From positions 1 through 64,000 of the forward strand of contig SCRA01000043.1 of assembly GCA_004297985.1 (NCBI GenBank): a stretch of 64,000 nt of DNA. The letters run 5' to 3'. The notes below the pieces were generated by a model, which saw only the letters and a program-made list of their open reading frames with translations, was not told the DNA's origin and ran no database searches. The number at the start of each line of letters is the position of its first letter. Position 1 is the stretch's first letter. Below, piece by piece: positions 27,515-37,411 of this stretch. The translations under genes and the position numbers were made by a program. Source of the DNA: a bacterium (GTDB taxonomy: Bacteria; Vulcanimicrobiota; Vulcanimicrobiia; Vulcanimicrobiales; SCRA01).

Positions 27515-27993
27515 GCCCGCAGCTTCGCCACATTTCGTTCACCCTCAACGGCAACAGTGTCACGGCCGAGGTGGCACCCCATCATACGCTGGTGGAGATG
27601 CTGCAAGAGCAGTTCCACCTGTACGGCGCGCGCGAGAGCTGCGGCCAAGGACTCTGCGGCTGCTGTACCGTGATCGTCAACGGACGATCCGTCTCCGGGT
27701 GTCTCTACCTCGCGGCGTTCGCCGACCAGGCGAATATCGTGACCGTCGAGGGGCTCGCCAAGGGTGAGCAGCTCGACCCCGTGCAAGAGGCCTTCGTTTC
27801 GTGCAGCGGCTTTCAATGCGGCTTCTGCACCTCGGGGTTCATCCTCATGGTGAACCAACTGCTCGAGAAAAACGCCAATCCGACAGAAGACGAGATCCGT
27901 CATTATCTCTCGGGCAATCTCTGTCGTTGTGCTACCTATCCAGACATCATCAGCGCGGTTCACGCCGCCGCCACTACGCTTCGCAAGGAGTAG
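27511..27993 (+). CDS. Molybdenum hydroxylase, [2Fe-2S] small subunit
   Basis: A 160-residue protein with two [2Fe-2S] domains. The plant-ferredoxin-like cluster is held by ESCGQGLCGCC followed by a cysteine in SVSGC. The helical C-terminal domain holds the second cluster by QCGFC and, about 30 residues on, LCRC. It wires the molybdenum centre to FAD. The ATG overlaps the large-subunit stop (ATGA). No dedicated cofactor-maturation genes (XdhC or MobA-like) are in the window, so those must be elsewhere. Confidence 0.95.
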   Translation: MSPQLRHISFTLNGNSVTAEVAPHHTLVEMLQEQFHLYGARESCGQGLCGCCTVIVNGRSVSGCLYLAAFADQANIVTVEGLAKGEQLDPVQEAFVSCSGFQCGFCTSGFILMVNQLLEKNANPTEDEIRHYLSGNLCRCATYPDIISAVHAAATTLRKE

Positions 27994-28000
27994 AGACGCC

Positions 28001-29350
28001 GTGGAGACAGCCGTACCCGTTGCCGCAAGGCAAGCCCCCTGGTATCGCGCGCTCGACAAGAGTCAATGGCGAGCCTTGTTCGCCGCCAATCTCGGATGGC
28101 TCTTCGACGGCTACGAGACGTACGCGCTCATCTTGACGCTGGGAATGGCGCTGCACCAGCTCTTGGCTCCCTCGCAGTACGCCCGCATCCCATTCTTCGC
28201 CGGCGCGGTGATCGCCATAACGCTTCTGGGATGGGGCATCGGCGGCATCCTGGGCGGCGTGCTCGCCGACTATATCGGCCGCAAGCGCATGATGATCTTC
28301 GCGATGATCGGCTACTCGGTGCTCACCGGGCTGACGGCCCTCTCGTGGTCTTGGGTATCCTTCGCGCTGCTCCGCTTCCTCGTAGGCATCGCCATCGGAT
28401 CGGAGTGGGGAACGGGCACCGCCATGGTGGCCGAGCTCTGGCCCAACGGCACGCGCGGCAAAGGCGCTGGCCTCATGCAGTGCGGGTTGGGCATCGGCTT
28501 CTTCCTCGCATCGGCCATCTGGCTGTTCGTGAGCGGCATGGGCCCGATGGCATGGCGCTACATGTTTCTGCTGGGCATCGTGCCCGCGTTCGTGACGCTG
28601 TGGATCCGCGGCAAGGTTCCGGAGTCGGAGCTCTGGGAGAAAGCCAACAGACATCGCACGCAGGCACTGGCGCGCGCGAAGGGCGGCGAGAAACTCGACG
28701 AGGCCCAGCGGCGCTTGACGCGCTTCACGCTGGTGGATCTCTTCGCCGACCCCGTGGTGCGCCGCAACACCATCGTCGGTCTTCTGATGTCTGGTACCAC
28801 GACCCTGGCATGGTGGGGTATCTCCACCTGGGTGCCGCCGTATATCGGCTCGCTGGCTGCCAAGGACGGCCTCTCCGCCCCCCAGTGGGCCAGTTACGCC
28901 GGCATGGTCTACAACGTTGGTGCGGTCGCCGGGTATATCGCACTGGGCTTCTTCGCCGACCGCTTCGGACGCAAGCCGGTGACGCTGGCGTACTTCGTCG
29001 TCTCGCTGATCCTTACGCCCGTGCTCTTCCTCTGGACGCACAATCTTACCGCGCTGCTGATCGTCGCACTGGTCAACGGTTTCTTCACCCTGGGCCAGTA
29101 CTCGTGGATGCCCACGTGGCTCCCCGAGATCTATCCGACGCACATGCGCGCCACCGGGATCGCGTTCAGCTTCAACGTACCGCGCTTCGTAGCGTTCCTC
29201 GGGCCGCTGGTGGCGGGCTCGCTCATCGCCAGCTTCGGCGGCTACGGCAAGGCGGCCAGCATCGTTGGCCTGATCTACATCGTGGGCATCGTGGCGACGC
29301 CGTTCTTCCCCGAGACGCACGGCAAGCTCGCCGGAGACGACGATGGATAA
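28001..29350 (+). CDS. Major facilitator transporter, aromatic-acid/sialate:H+ symporter-like
   Basis: A 449-residue, 12-span MFS carrier starting at GTG with AAGGAG ten bases upstream. Marks are NLGWLFDGYETYALILTLG in the first span (the D-G-Y/F-E motif common in AAHS and sugar-acid carriers), ADYIGRKRMM in loop 2-3, RFLVGIAIGSEWGTG in span 4-5 and the repeat ADRFGRKPVTL in loop 8-9. Loop 6-7 is long and charged. It would import the carboxylated or aromatic substrate of the adjacent molybdenum hydroxylase. Its last codons overlap the GntR start. Confidence 0.9.
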   Translation: METAVPVAARQAPWYRALDKSQWRALFAANLGWLFDGYETYALILTLGMALHQLLAPSQYARIPFFAGAVIAITLLGWGIGGILGGVLADYIGRKRMMIFAMIGYSVLTGLTALSWSWVSFALLRFLVGIAIGSEWGTGTAMVAELWPNGTRGKGAGLMQCGLGIGFFLASAIWLFVSGMGPMAWRYMFLLGIVPAFVTLWIRGKVPESELWEKANRHRTQALARAKGGEKLDEAQRRLTRFTLVDLFADPVVRRNTIVGLLMSGTTTLAWWGISTWVPPYIGSLAAKDGLSAPQWASYAGMVYNVGAVAGYIALGFFADRFGRKPVTLAYFVVSLILTPVLFLWTHNLTALLIVALVNGFFTLGQYSWMPTWLPEIYPTHMRATGIAFSFNVPRFVAFLGPLVAGSLIASFGGYGKAASIVGLIYIVGIVATPFFPETHGKLAGDDDG

Positions 29351-30092
29351 CTACCCGGAGCTCGTGCCCACCAGCGAGGAGTCGTCGCTGTTGGCAACCG
29401 TCCTGGGCGACCGCGCCACCGGCTCCTCGCTGGTGGCGCGCATCGCCGACTGGATAGGGCGGGCCATCGTGGAGGGACGTCTGCGGCCGGGGGACGATTT
29501 GAACTCCGTCGATCTCTCCAAGCGCTTTCAGTCGAGCCGGACGCCCGTGCGCGAGGCGCTCATGCTGCTCGAGCGCGAGGGTTTGGTGGAGATCACCCCG
29601 CGCCGCCGGCCGCGCGTGGCGCTCTTCACCTTGAAAGAAGTGCGGGAGATCTATCAGCTGCGCGCGGCGCTCTATGCCTTGGCATCCGAACTCATCGTGG
29701 GCCATGCCTCGGACGACGGAATCGCCTCGCTATGGCGCTGCTACGAGACCCTGGACTCGGCCGCCGAGCGCGATGACGTCGACGGCTACTTCTGGGCGAA
29801 CGTCGCCTTCCGCGACGCCGAGATGGATCTCTGCGAAAACACGCAACTGCGACGGATCATCGATTCGTTGCGCTTGCGTACGATGCAGCTGCGCCATTTT
29901 AGCCTCTCGTTACCCCGCCGCCTCGAGCGCTCGAACCTCGACCACCGGCGCCTGATGCAGGCGTACAGCGATCGCGACGCGGCGCTCGCAGCGGCCCTCA
30001 ACCGATCGATCGTCTCGGAGGCACTACACGCCATCGAGGCGGCATGGGGACAACTAGAACGCGGCATTGGACACCAAGAGACGGCGCCCTAG
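29343..30092 (+). CDS. GntR-family regulator, FCD subfamily
   Basis: A 249-residue one-component regulator. The winged helix is at about 27-90 (GRLRPGDDLNSVDLSKRFQSSRTPVREALMLLE..., the canonical GntR SRTPVREAL box), and an all-helical FCD effector domain follows (about 97-225) with the conserved metal-site residues of the fold. It is the last gene of the catabolic operon, overlapping the MFS gene by 8 bases. FCD regulators bind palindromes with a GT-N-AC type core, which matches the TGTCGACA sites at 18234, 18298, 22842 and 22917; it is the best candidate for their regulator. Confidence 0.93.
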   Translation: MDNYPELVPTSEESSLLATVLGDRATGSSLVARIADWIGRAIVEGRLRPGDDLNSVDLSKRFQSSRTPVREALMLLEREGLVEITPRRRPRVALFTLKEVREIYQLRAALYALASELIVGHASDDGIASLWRCYETLDSAAERDDVDGYFWANVAFRDAEMDLCENTQLRRIIDSLRLRTMQLRHFSLSLPRRLERSNLDHRRLMQAYSDRDAALAAALNRSIVSEALHAIEAAWGQLERGIGHQETAP

Positions 30093-30115
30093 GACGAATG
30101 GCGCCTCTTACTTGG
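30074..30115. terminator. Stem-loop over both stop codons between GntR and SSADH genes (probable bidirectional terminator)
   Basis: A GGCGCC/GGCGCC stem (30083-30088 with 30100-30105) is extended after small bulges by CCAAG (30074-30078) and CTTGG (30111-30115). It covers the convergent stops of the GntR (30092) and dehydrogenase (30108) genes. There is TCTT but no real U-run on either strand, so efficiency is uncertain. Confidence 0.5.
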
Positions 30116-31580
30116 CGAGGTCCCCGAAGCAGCAGTACTTGATCTCGACCCACTCCTCGATCCCGTACTTCGAGCCCTCGCGGCCGATACCGGATTCCTT
30201 GATACCGCCGAACGGCGCCACTTCGTTCGAGATCAGCCCCGTGTTGATGCCGACGATTCCGGTCTCCAAGGCCTCGGCGACGCGCCAAACACGTCCGATG
30301 TCGCGGCTGTAGTAGTAGGCAGCCAGCCCGAACGGCGTAGCGTTGGCCATGGCGATAGCATCGGCTTCCGTCTTGAAGGTGGCGATGCCGGCCACCGGCC
30401 CAAACGTCTCTTCGTTGCTCATCTTCATCTCGGCCGTGACGCCGGTGAGGATCGTCGGCGTGTAGAACGTGCCGCCGAGCTCACTGGGCGTGCCGCCCGA
30501 AACGACTTTCGCCCCACGCGACCGAGCATCGCCGACGTGCTCGACTACTTTGGCCAGTCCCTGCTCCTCGATCAAGGGTCCGACGTTCACGCCTTCCTCG
30601 AGGCCGTTCCCGACACGAAGCTTCGCCACCGACTCCGCAAGCTTCGCCACGAAGGCATCGTGGATGCCCTGCTGCACCAGCAGTCGGTTGGGACTCACAC
30701 AAACCTGTCCGGCATTGCGGAATTTTCCGGACATCGCGCCGCTTACGGCCGAGTCGAGATCGGCGTCGTCGAAGACGATGAACGGCGCATTGCCGCCCAG
30801 TTCGAGCGCGACTTTCTTCACGGTCCTCGCGCACTGCGCCATCAATAGCTTGCCGACGGCCGTGGAGCCAGTGAAGCCCAGCTTGCGTACCGTGGGGTTT
30901 GAAGTCATCTCCCCACCGATCAGCGGCGCATCCTCGGCGTCGCCCGTGACGACGTTGAAGACGCCGCTGGGCAATCCCGCCTGCTCGGCGAGCGCGGCGA
31001 CGGCCAGCGCCGACAGCGGCGTCTGCTCGGCCGGCTTCAAGACGAACGTGCACCCGGCGGCGAGCGCGGGCGCGGCTTTCCGGGTCACCATGGCAAACGG
31101 GAAGTTCCAGGGCGTGATACCGACGCAGACGCCGATCGGCTGTTTGAGCACCACGATGCGCTTGTCCGCCGCATGTGAGGGAATCACGTCGCCGTAGACG
31201 CGCTTGGCCTCCTCGGCGAACCACTCCACGAACGACGCGCCATAGGTGACCTCGCCGCGCGCCTCGGCCAGCGGCTTGCCCTGTTCCAGCGTCATCAGGG
31301 TAGCCAGCTCCTCCTGGTGCTGCATCAGCAAGTTGAACCAGCGGCGCAAGATGGTCGCGCGCTCCTTGGCCGTCTTCGCGCGCCAGGCAGGCAAGGCGGC
31401 GTTGGCGGCAGCGATGGCGCGCCGCGTCTCCGCGGCTCCCATGCGGGGCACGTCGGCGATGCGCTCGCCGGTCGCCGGGTTACGGACGGCGAAGGTGCTG
31501 CCCGAGTCCGCGGGGATCCACGCCCCGTCGACGTAGCCGAGATTCTTGAGCAGGCTCAGCCGCTCGATCGCGATGGCCAT
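30108..31580 (-). CDS. gabD: Succinate-semialdehyde dehydrogenase-type ALDH
   Basis: A 490-residue ALDH close to GabD in motifs. The catalytic Cys lies in NAGQVCVSPNR, the Glu in LELGGNAPFIV, the cofactor loop in FTGSTAVGKLL, and the C-terminus ends in GGIKESGIGREGSKYGIEEWVEIKY. The IKESGxGREGS ending and FVEWFAEEAKRVYGD segment are typical of NADP-dependent succinate-semialdehyde dehydrogenases, though related semialdehydes are possible. The start MAIAIERL has GGAGAG upstream. It follows the alcohol dehydrogenase of importer operon 2 after 102 bases, so it may be read from that operon or from its own promoter. Confidence 0.88.
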   Translation of the reverse strand: MAIAIERLSLLKNLGYVDGAWIPADSGSTFAVRNPATGERIADVPRMGAAETRRAIAAANAALPAWRAKTAKERATILRRWFNLLMQHQEELATLMTLEQGKPLAEARGEVTYGASFVEWFAEEAKRVYGDVIPSHAADKRIVVLKQPIGVCVGITPWNFPFAMVTRKAAPALAAGCTFVLKPAEQTPLSALAVAALAEQAGLPSGVFNVVTGDAEDAPLIGGEMTSNPTVRKLGFTGSTAVGKLLMAQCARTVKKVALELGGNAPFIVFDDADLDSAVSGAMSGKFRNAGQVCVSPNRLLVQQGIHDAFVAKLAESVAKLRVGNGLEEGVNVGPLIEEQGLAKVVEHVGDARSRGAKVVSGGTPSELGGTFYTPTILTGVTAEMKMSNEETFGPVAGIATFKTEADAIAMANATPFGLAAYYYSRDIGRVWRVAEALETGIVGINTGLISNEVAPFGGIKESGIGREGSKYGIEEWVEIKYCCFGDLAK

Positions 31581-31682
31581 ACGAACATTCTCTCCTCGTT
31601 CATCCACAGCGCGCAGTGACTCTTGACGTATCATCTACCCGAACAGTCCAAGCGTTCAAGAGGTTGCGGCGGCACTCCGGGT

Positions 31683-32810
31683 TCAGAAGCGCAACACCTG
31701 ACGGACGACCTCGCCCGCGTGGAGCGCGTCGAAAGCCGCGTTGATCTCATCCAAACCAATCGTGCGGCTCACCAGCAGATCCACCGGCAGCAGGCCCGCG
31801 CGGTACATGGCGATGTAGCGCGGTACGTCGCGGCGCGGCACGGCCGATCCCATGTAGGAGCCGCGAATCACGCGCTCCTCCGCCACCAGGGAGACGGCGG
31901 GGATGGAGAGCTGGCGGCTGGGATCGGGGAGGCCCACCGTCACGGTCGTGCCGCCGCGCCCCGTGGCGGCATAGGCCTGCGCCAACACCCGCTCGTTGCC
32001 CACCGTCTCGAAGGCGTAGTCGGCGCCGCCTTCGGTCACCTCCCGCACGCGCTCCACGGCGTCGTCATCGCGGGCGTTCACCACATGCGTGGCGCCGACG
32101 CGCTGGGCCAGCTCGAGCTTGCTGGGGACGAGATCGACGGCCACGATGGGGTTGGCGCCGGCGGCGCGCGCCCCCATCACGGCGCTCAAGCCCACGCCGC
32201 CGAGGCCGAAGACGGCGACGCCGGTTCCCGGCTCGACATGCGCCGTATTGAAGACGGCACCGACGCCGGTGATGACGGCACAGCCGAAGAGCGCCGCCCG
32301 TTCCAGCGGGAGGTCGTCGTCGATGCGCACCAGCGACTCCGGTGCCACGATGGTGTAGCGGCTGAACGACGAGACGCCCAGATGGTGGTGATACGTCTGC
32401 CCGCCGCCGTCGTGGAAGCGGCGCGCCCCGGTGAGCAGGGCGCCCGTGCCGTTGGCTCGATTGCCGCGCTCGCAGAGCGCGGGGCGGCCGATGGCGCAAT
32501 ACTCGCAGCGCCCGCACATCGGCACGAAGGTGAAGACCACGTGATCACCGGCGCTCAGCTCGCTGACCCCGGGGCCCACCTCGCGCACGATCCCGGCGCC
32601 CTCGTGGCCTAACACCATCGGCATGACGCGTGGCCGCGAGCCGTTGATGACCGAGAGGTCGGAGTGGCACAGACCCGCGGCTGCCACCTCCACCAAGACC
32701 TCGCCCGGACCCGGCGCATCGAGATCGATCTCGCGCACCTGCAACGGCTCCGACTGCGCATACGGCTGGGGGCGACCCATCTCGCCCAGAACGGCTGCAC
32801 GCGTCTTCAT
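31683..32810 (-). CDS. Zinc-dependent alcohol dehydrogenase (class III-like branch)
   Basis: A 375-residue MDR dehydrogenase. The catalytic zinc site is Cys48, His69 and Glu70 (LGHEGAG), and the structural zinc ligands are Cys99, Cys102, Cys105 and Cys113. The Rossmann motif is VFGLGGVGLSAVMGA, followed by an aspartate in VAVDLVPSK (NAD preference). The sequence layout is that of the AdhC/FrmA side of the family, but glutathione or formaldehyde use cannot be claimed. Its ATG overlaps the livF stop as TGATG, tying it to importer operon 2; with the downstream semialdehyde dehydrogenase it could turn a hydroxy acid into a dicarboxylate. Confidence 0.92.
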   Translation of the reverse strand: MKTRAAVLGEMGRPQPYAQSEPLQVREIDLDAPGPGEVLVEVAAAGLCHSDLSVINGSRPRVMPMVLGHEGAGIVREVGPGVSELSAGDHVVFTFVPMCGRCEYCAIGRPALCERGNRANGTGALLTGARRFHDGGGQTYHHHLGVSSFSRYTIVAPESLVRIDDDLPLERAALFGCAVITGVGAVFNTAHVEPGTGVAVFGLGGVGLSAVMGARAAGANPIVAVDLVPSKLELAQRVGATHVVNARDDDAVERVREVTEGGADYAFETVGNERVLAQAYAATGRGGTTVTVGLPDPSRQLSIPAVSLVAEERVIRGSYMGSAVPRRDVPRYIAMYRAGLLPVDLLVSRTIGLDEINAAFDALHAGEVVRQVLRF

Positions 32811-33453
32811 CAATTTCTCAGTATCTCGCCACGCTCGATGGTGACGATGCGATCCGCCAGCCTGCCGATCAACTTCAGCTCCGATTCCGCGATCAGCATG
32901 GCATAGCCTCGCGCGCACAACGCACGCAGAAGCCTTGCCAGCCTTTCGGCCATCGCAGGTGCGAGACCCTCGAAGGGCTCGTCCAGCAGCAAGAGTTTGC
33001 TGCCGGTCATCAGTGCGCGCGCCAGCGCCACCATCTTTTGCTGGCCGCCGCTGAGCTGAACGGCTTCGCGGCGCGCCAGCTCGCGAACCTCGGGGATCTG
33101 CGCATAGATCGTCTCCAGGCGCCGGCGCGGATCGCTCAAGCGGTTGGCCCAGGCTGGCAGGAGCACGTTCTCCTCGACGCTCATCCCGGCCAAGAGCCGC
33201 CGGTCCTCGTGCACGTAACCGATGCCCAGGCGCGCGCGGCGATGCGGCGGAACATTCCGCAGATCGTCCCCATCCAGAGTGATCGCGCCGCGGGCAACGC
33301 CGATCAGGCCGAGCACGCTCTTGATCGTCGTGGTCTTGCCCGCGCCGTTACGCCCCACCAGACCCACGATGCGCCCAGCCTCTACCTGGAGCGAGACGCC
33401 TCGCAGGATCGGCACGGCACCGAGGGTGACCCAAACGTCCGTGATCTGCAGCA

Positions 33454-33454
<1 letters not shown>
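32810..33454 (-). CDS. livF: Branched-chain-type ABC importer ATPase, LivF-like (operon 2)
   Basis: A short ATPase (214 residues from the ATG that overlaps the livG stop; GTG at 33455-33457 would add one). It has Walker A GRNGAGKTT (34-42), signature LSGGQQK and Walker B LLLLDEP. The usual LLVEQN after the switch strand is replaced by LIAESEL, so the H-loop histidine/glutamine position is atypical, and the C-terminal tail is shorter than in other LivF proteins. It could still work when paired with the LivG-like ATPase. ADH follows directly. Confidence 0.88.
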
Positions 33455-34205
<751 letters not shown>

Positions 34206-34209
<4 letters not shown>

Positions 34210-35165
34210 CGCGCCCGCCTCGCCGCCAGCGTCTGGTAGATGCTCCAGAGCCCACGCGGCAGGAGCAGGATGATCGCCAGCATGACCACGCCCAGCGCCA
34301 TCTGCCACACGTTGGGGAAGGAGGCCGAGAGATAGCTGTTCAGCGACTCGAAGACGACGGTGCCGACGACGGGGGCAAAAGGACTGGACGTCCCGCCAAG
34401 CAGTGCCGCGAAGATGAACTCACCGGACTTCGTCCAGTAGGCCAGCGTCGGGCTCACATGGCCCACGGAGAGCGCGAACAGGCCGCCGCTCAGACCGGTG
34501 AGTGCCGCGGCGAAGAGATAGGTTCGAAACGTCACGTCGCGCACGGAGGCACCGAGATACTCCAGACGGATTTCGTTGTCGCGAACGGCACGGGCGAGAT
34601 AGCCAACCGGCGACGCGCAGTACACGGCCGTGGCGAAGAGCGCCGCGCCGAACCACGCCAGCGTCAGGTAGTAGTATGAGGCGGCCAGGCCCCCGGCGGA
34701 GGCATGGAAGCCCAGCACCGTCGCGGCGGGCACCTCCATGCCGTCGCTGCCGCCGGTGAGCGCGTTGAACTTCAGCAAGATGCTGTAGAGCACCATCGAG
34801 AACGCCAGGCTGATCATCGCGAAGAAGATCTGACGGTAGCGGCAGATCAGCGGCCCGATGACAGCCGCCAGCACGATGCTGGTGACGATGGCAACGGCCA
34901 GCAGGACGAACGCCTCGTGGACGCCCCATAGCCGCATCGCGTAGGCAACGGCGTACGCACCCGCCGCGGAGAAGAGCCCTTGGCCGAAACTGACGAGACC
35001 GGCGCGCATCAGGAGCGCCACGCCGATCACCGCCAGACTCTCGCCCAGCGCGACCGTCAGCAGGAACTGCGTCCAGCCCACAAGGCGCGGGCCGAGGAGC
35101 GCCAGGATCGCGACGAGGATCGCCACTCCCAGAAGCCGGCGTGCGTGGCCGGAGTCCGCACTCAC
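34206..35165 (-). CDS. livM: Branched-chain-type ABC importer permease, LivM-like (operon 2)
   Basis: A 319-residue hydrophobic permease. The GTG start at 35163-35165 overlaps the livH stop (GTGA); the longer frame upstream is antisense-like low-complexity sequence inside livH and is rejected. LivM marks are MRAGLVSFGQGLFSAAGAYAVAYAMR, the coupling loop SPVGYLARAVRDNEIRLEYLG and GGTSSPFAPVVGTVVFE. It forms the channel with LivH. Confidence 0.91.
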
Positions 35166-36049
35166 AGGCGCTTGACCTCCGCACGCCCGAAGAGCCCCTG
35201 CGGCTTGAAGATCAGCACGATCGTCATGACGAGGTAGATCGCCACCAGATCGAGATCGGGAAAAAGATGCACGGCGGCCGCGCGCGCGATGCCCACGATC
35301 AGCGATCCTAACGCAGCCCCCTCGAGACTGCCCAGACCACCGATCACCACCACGGCGAACGAGAGCACGATCACCGTTACATCGATCCCCGGAACCACCG
35401 AGATGGTGGGCGCGGTGAAGGCACCGCCGAGCGCCGCGAGCACGGCGCCGATGGTGAAGGCGGCGGTACAGACCAACGGCACATTTATTCCCAGCGCCGT
35501 ACTGATCTCGCGATCGCGGATCACCGCGGTCATCAGCCGCCCGAAGCGCGTGCGGTTGGTGATCAGCCACAGCGCGACGCCGACGATCACCGCGATGCCG
35601 ATCAGCACGAGGTCGTACCGAGGATACGGAATGGTGCCCACGGAGATGTTTCCCAACATGCTATACGGCGCATAGGCGTAGTACGGATCGACGCCCCAGA
35701 CCAGCTTCGTGAGATCACCGAGGATCAGAAAGAGCGCGTAGGTCACGAGCAGTTGCATGACCTCATCGCGCCCATAGGTATGGCGCAGCAGCAAGCGTTC
35801 GATGAGCGGACCGAGGACCAGGCCGGCGATGAGCGCCCCTGCCAGCAGCAGCGCGAAGCTCAGCGCAAGCGGCATGCCGGCATGGAAGTAGCGCACCACC
35901 AGCCAGGCCCCCATGTACGCTCCGACCGCATAGAGACTGCCGTGAGCGAGATTGAGGATACGCAGTACCCCGAAGACCAGCGTGAGGCCGACGGATACCA
36001 GGAAGATCCACGAGGCATAGACGACGCCGTCGACGAGGATTGCGCTCAC
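35162..36049 (-). CDS. livH: Branched-chain-type ABC importer permease, LivH-like (operon 2)
   Basis: A 295-residue permease with the LivH N-terminus GLTLVFGVLRILNLAHGSLYAVGAYMGAWL, the coupling loop RTRFGRLMTAVIRDREISTALGI and GGLGSLEGAALGSLIVGI near the end. The gene starts four bases after the binding-protein gene upstream ends in transcription order and is coupled to livM. Confidence 0.92.
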   Translation of the reverse strand: MSAILVDGVVYASWIFLVSVGLTLVFGVLRILNLAHGSLYAVGAYMGAWLVVRYFHAGMPLALSFALLLAGALIAGLVLGPLIERLLLRHTYGRDEVMQLLVTYALFLILGDLTKLVWGVDPYYAYAPYSMLGNISVGTIPYPRYDLVLIGIAVIVGVALWLITNRTRFGRLMTAVIRDREISTALGINVPLVCTAAFTIGAVLAALGGAFTAPTISVVPGIDVTVIVLSFAVVVIGGLGSLEGAALGSLIVGIARAAAVHLFPDLDLVAIYLVMTIVLIFKPQGLFGRAEVKRL

Positions 36050-36053
36050 GGAA

Positions 36054-37385
36054 CTACTTCGGACAGTTCTTCGCGCCGGGGAAGTGCTGCGCGATCCACT
36101 GATCGGCCTTCATGCCGGCCGGCGGATTGACGCATTCCACGGGATAGTGCTTGACATCCACGAGCGTCACTTTGCCGTTCTCCACCTTCGTCACGCCGTA
36201 GGCAGCCGGCTCCACGGCCTGGTGGCCCTTGCCCAGTGCCATCGTGATCGTGCCGCTGGGCGTGGTGAACGAGAGGTGCTCGAACGCGGAGATGATCTGC
36301 GCGTTCGTGGGATGCTCGGTGTGGTTTACCGTTTGCGCCTTCTCGAAGGCCGCCTTGAGGCCCAGGATCGCCTGCGCCATGTGGTAGGACGGATAGGCGG
36401 GCGTGTTATTGTAACGATCCTCGTAGGTCCTGGAGAACCAGTCGTCGAGCTTGCTCTCCGGAGCCAACGGCCCATGGGGACCGCGCGCGCCTAGGACCAC
36501 GCCGGATGGCATCAGCGACGCGATGCCCTGCCGGTGGAGGATCGGCTCACCCGCCGTCAGTACGACGTGGCTGCGCGTGAAGAGGCCCAGTGGAGCGCCC
36601 TGGATCAGCAGACCCTCGGCATCGCCACCCCAGAAGCTGGAGTGGATGACGTCCGGATCGGCCGAGAGGAGCGCGGAGATCTGCGACGAGTACGAGCCGG
36701 CGAAGATGGCCGGGAACTGCGCCGAGCCGATCTTGACCTTGGAATCGAGGCTCGTGATCGCCGCGCTGAACTCTTTCCACGAGTCCTGTCCCCAGGCGTA
36801 ATTCTGGTTGATGCCGCTGACCGTCTTGATGTTCGGATAGAGCGAGAAGACGTAGCGCGCCGCGGCGATGTTGTCGACGGCGGCCGTCGCCGTCGTGCGG
36901 AAGACGTAGTTGTAGCTGTTGTCCTCGAAGATGCGCGGCGTGCCGCAATCGAAGAAGACGGTAAGCTTCTGCTGCTGCTCGGCGGCCGGCGCGATCGAGA
37001 GGCAGTGCTCGCTCGATATGTAGCCGATGACGAAGTCGACCGATGAAGCCAGGCGCCGATAGGCGGTGATGGGATCGGGCCCGGCGGCTTCATCCATGTA
37101 GACCGGCACGATCTTGATGCCGCCGAAGCCCTTCTTCTCATACGGCGCCGGCACGCTGCCTTTATCGAGGCCCTCCAGCAGTATCTCCGCTCCGTTGCGC
37201 GCGGGTATGCCGAACGGAGAGGCGGCGGCCCCGGAGAGGAACGCCACGATACCAACCTTGATCTCCTGCGGCTGCGTCTGTGCCGCCGCCGGAGCGCGCG
37301 CGGCGAGCGAGACCAGAGCGATCGCAACCGCGGCAGCCGCCGCCGTGGCGACACGGCTGAACGTCAGTGAAAGATGCCTTTCCAT
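36054..37385 (-). CDS. Periplasmic substrate-binding protein of importer operon 2
   Basis: A 443-residue branched-chain-type binding protein. A Sec signal (residues 1-36, hydrophobic core of alanines, ending AAAQ) precedes EIKVGIVAFLSGAAASPFGIPARNG, the first strand and ligand loop of the fold. Start MERHLS has the strong ribosome binding site AAGGAGG. It carries several cysteines (SEHCLSI, FFDCG, VECVN, AKNC), some of which may form disulfides in the periplasm. The ligand is unknown; the dehydrogenases at the end of the operon suggest a hydroxylated or amide-type carbon source. Confidence 0.9.
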   Translation of the reverse strand: MERHLSLTFSRVATAAAAAVAIALVSLAARAPAAAQTQPQEIKVGIVAFLSGAAASPFGIPARNGAEILLEGLDKGSVPAPYEKKGFGGIKIVPVYMDEAAGPDPITAYRRLASSVDFVIGYISSEHCLSIAPAAEQQQKLTVFFDCGTPRIFEDNSYNYVFRTTATAAVDNIAAARYVFSLYPNIKTVSGINQNYAWGQDSWKEFSAAITSLDSKVKIGSAQFPAIFAGSYSSQISALLSADPDVIHSSFWGGDAEGLLIQGAPLGLFTRSHVVLTAGEPILHRQGIASLMPSGVVLGARGPHGPLAPESKLDDWFSRTYEDRYNNTPAYPSYHMAQAILGLKAAFEKAQTVNHTEHPTNAQIISAFEHLSFTTPSGTITMALGKGHQAVEPAAYGVTKVENGKVTLVDVKHYPVECVNPPAGMKADQWIAQHFPGAKNCPK

Positions 37386-37411
37386 CGCTATCCTCCTTAT
37401 CTTTGAGCACG

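Noticed and set aside
24271-27993. Annotation as CO dehydrogenase (CoxMSL) because a CoxG-like gene is present
   Set aside because: The large subunit lacks the AYxCSFR active-site loop of form I CO dehydrogenase, so only a general molybdenum hydroxylase call is justified.
27974-29320. 448-codon open frame opposite the MFS transporter
   Set aside because: Hydrophobic codons of the transporter read as charged residues on the other strand; no domain seen.
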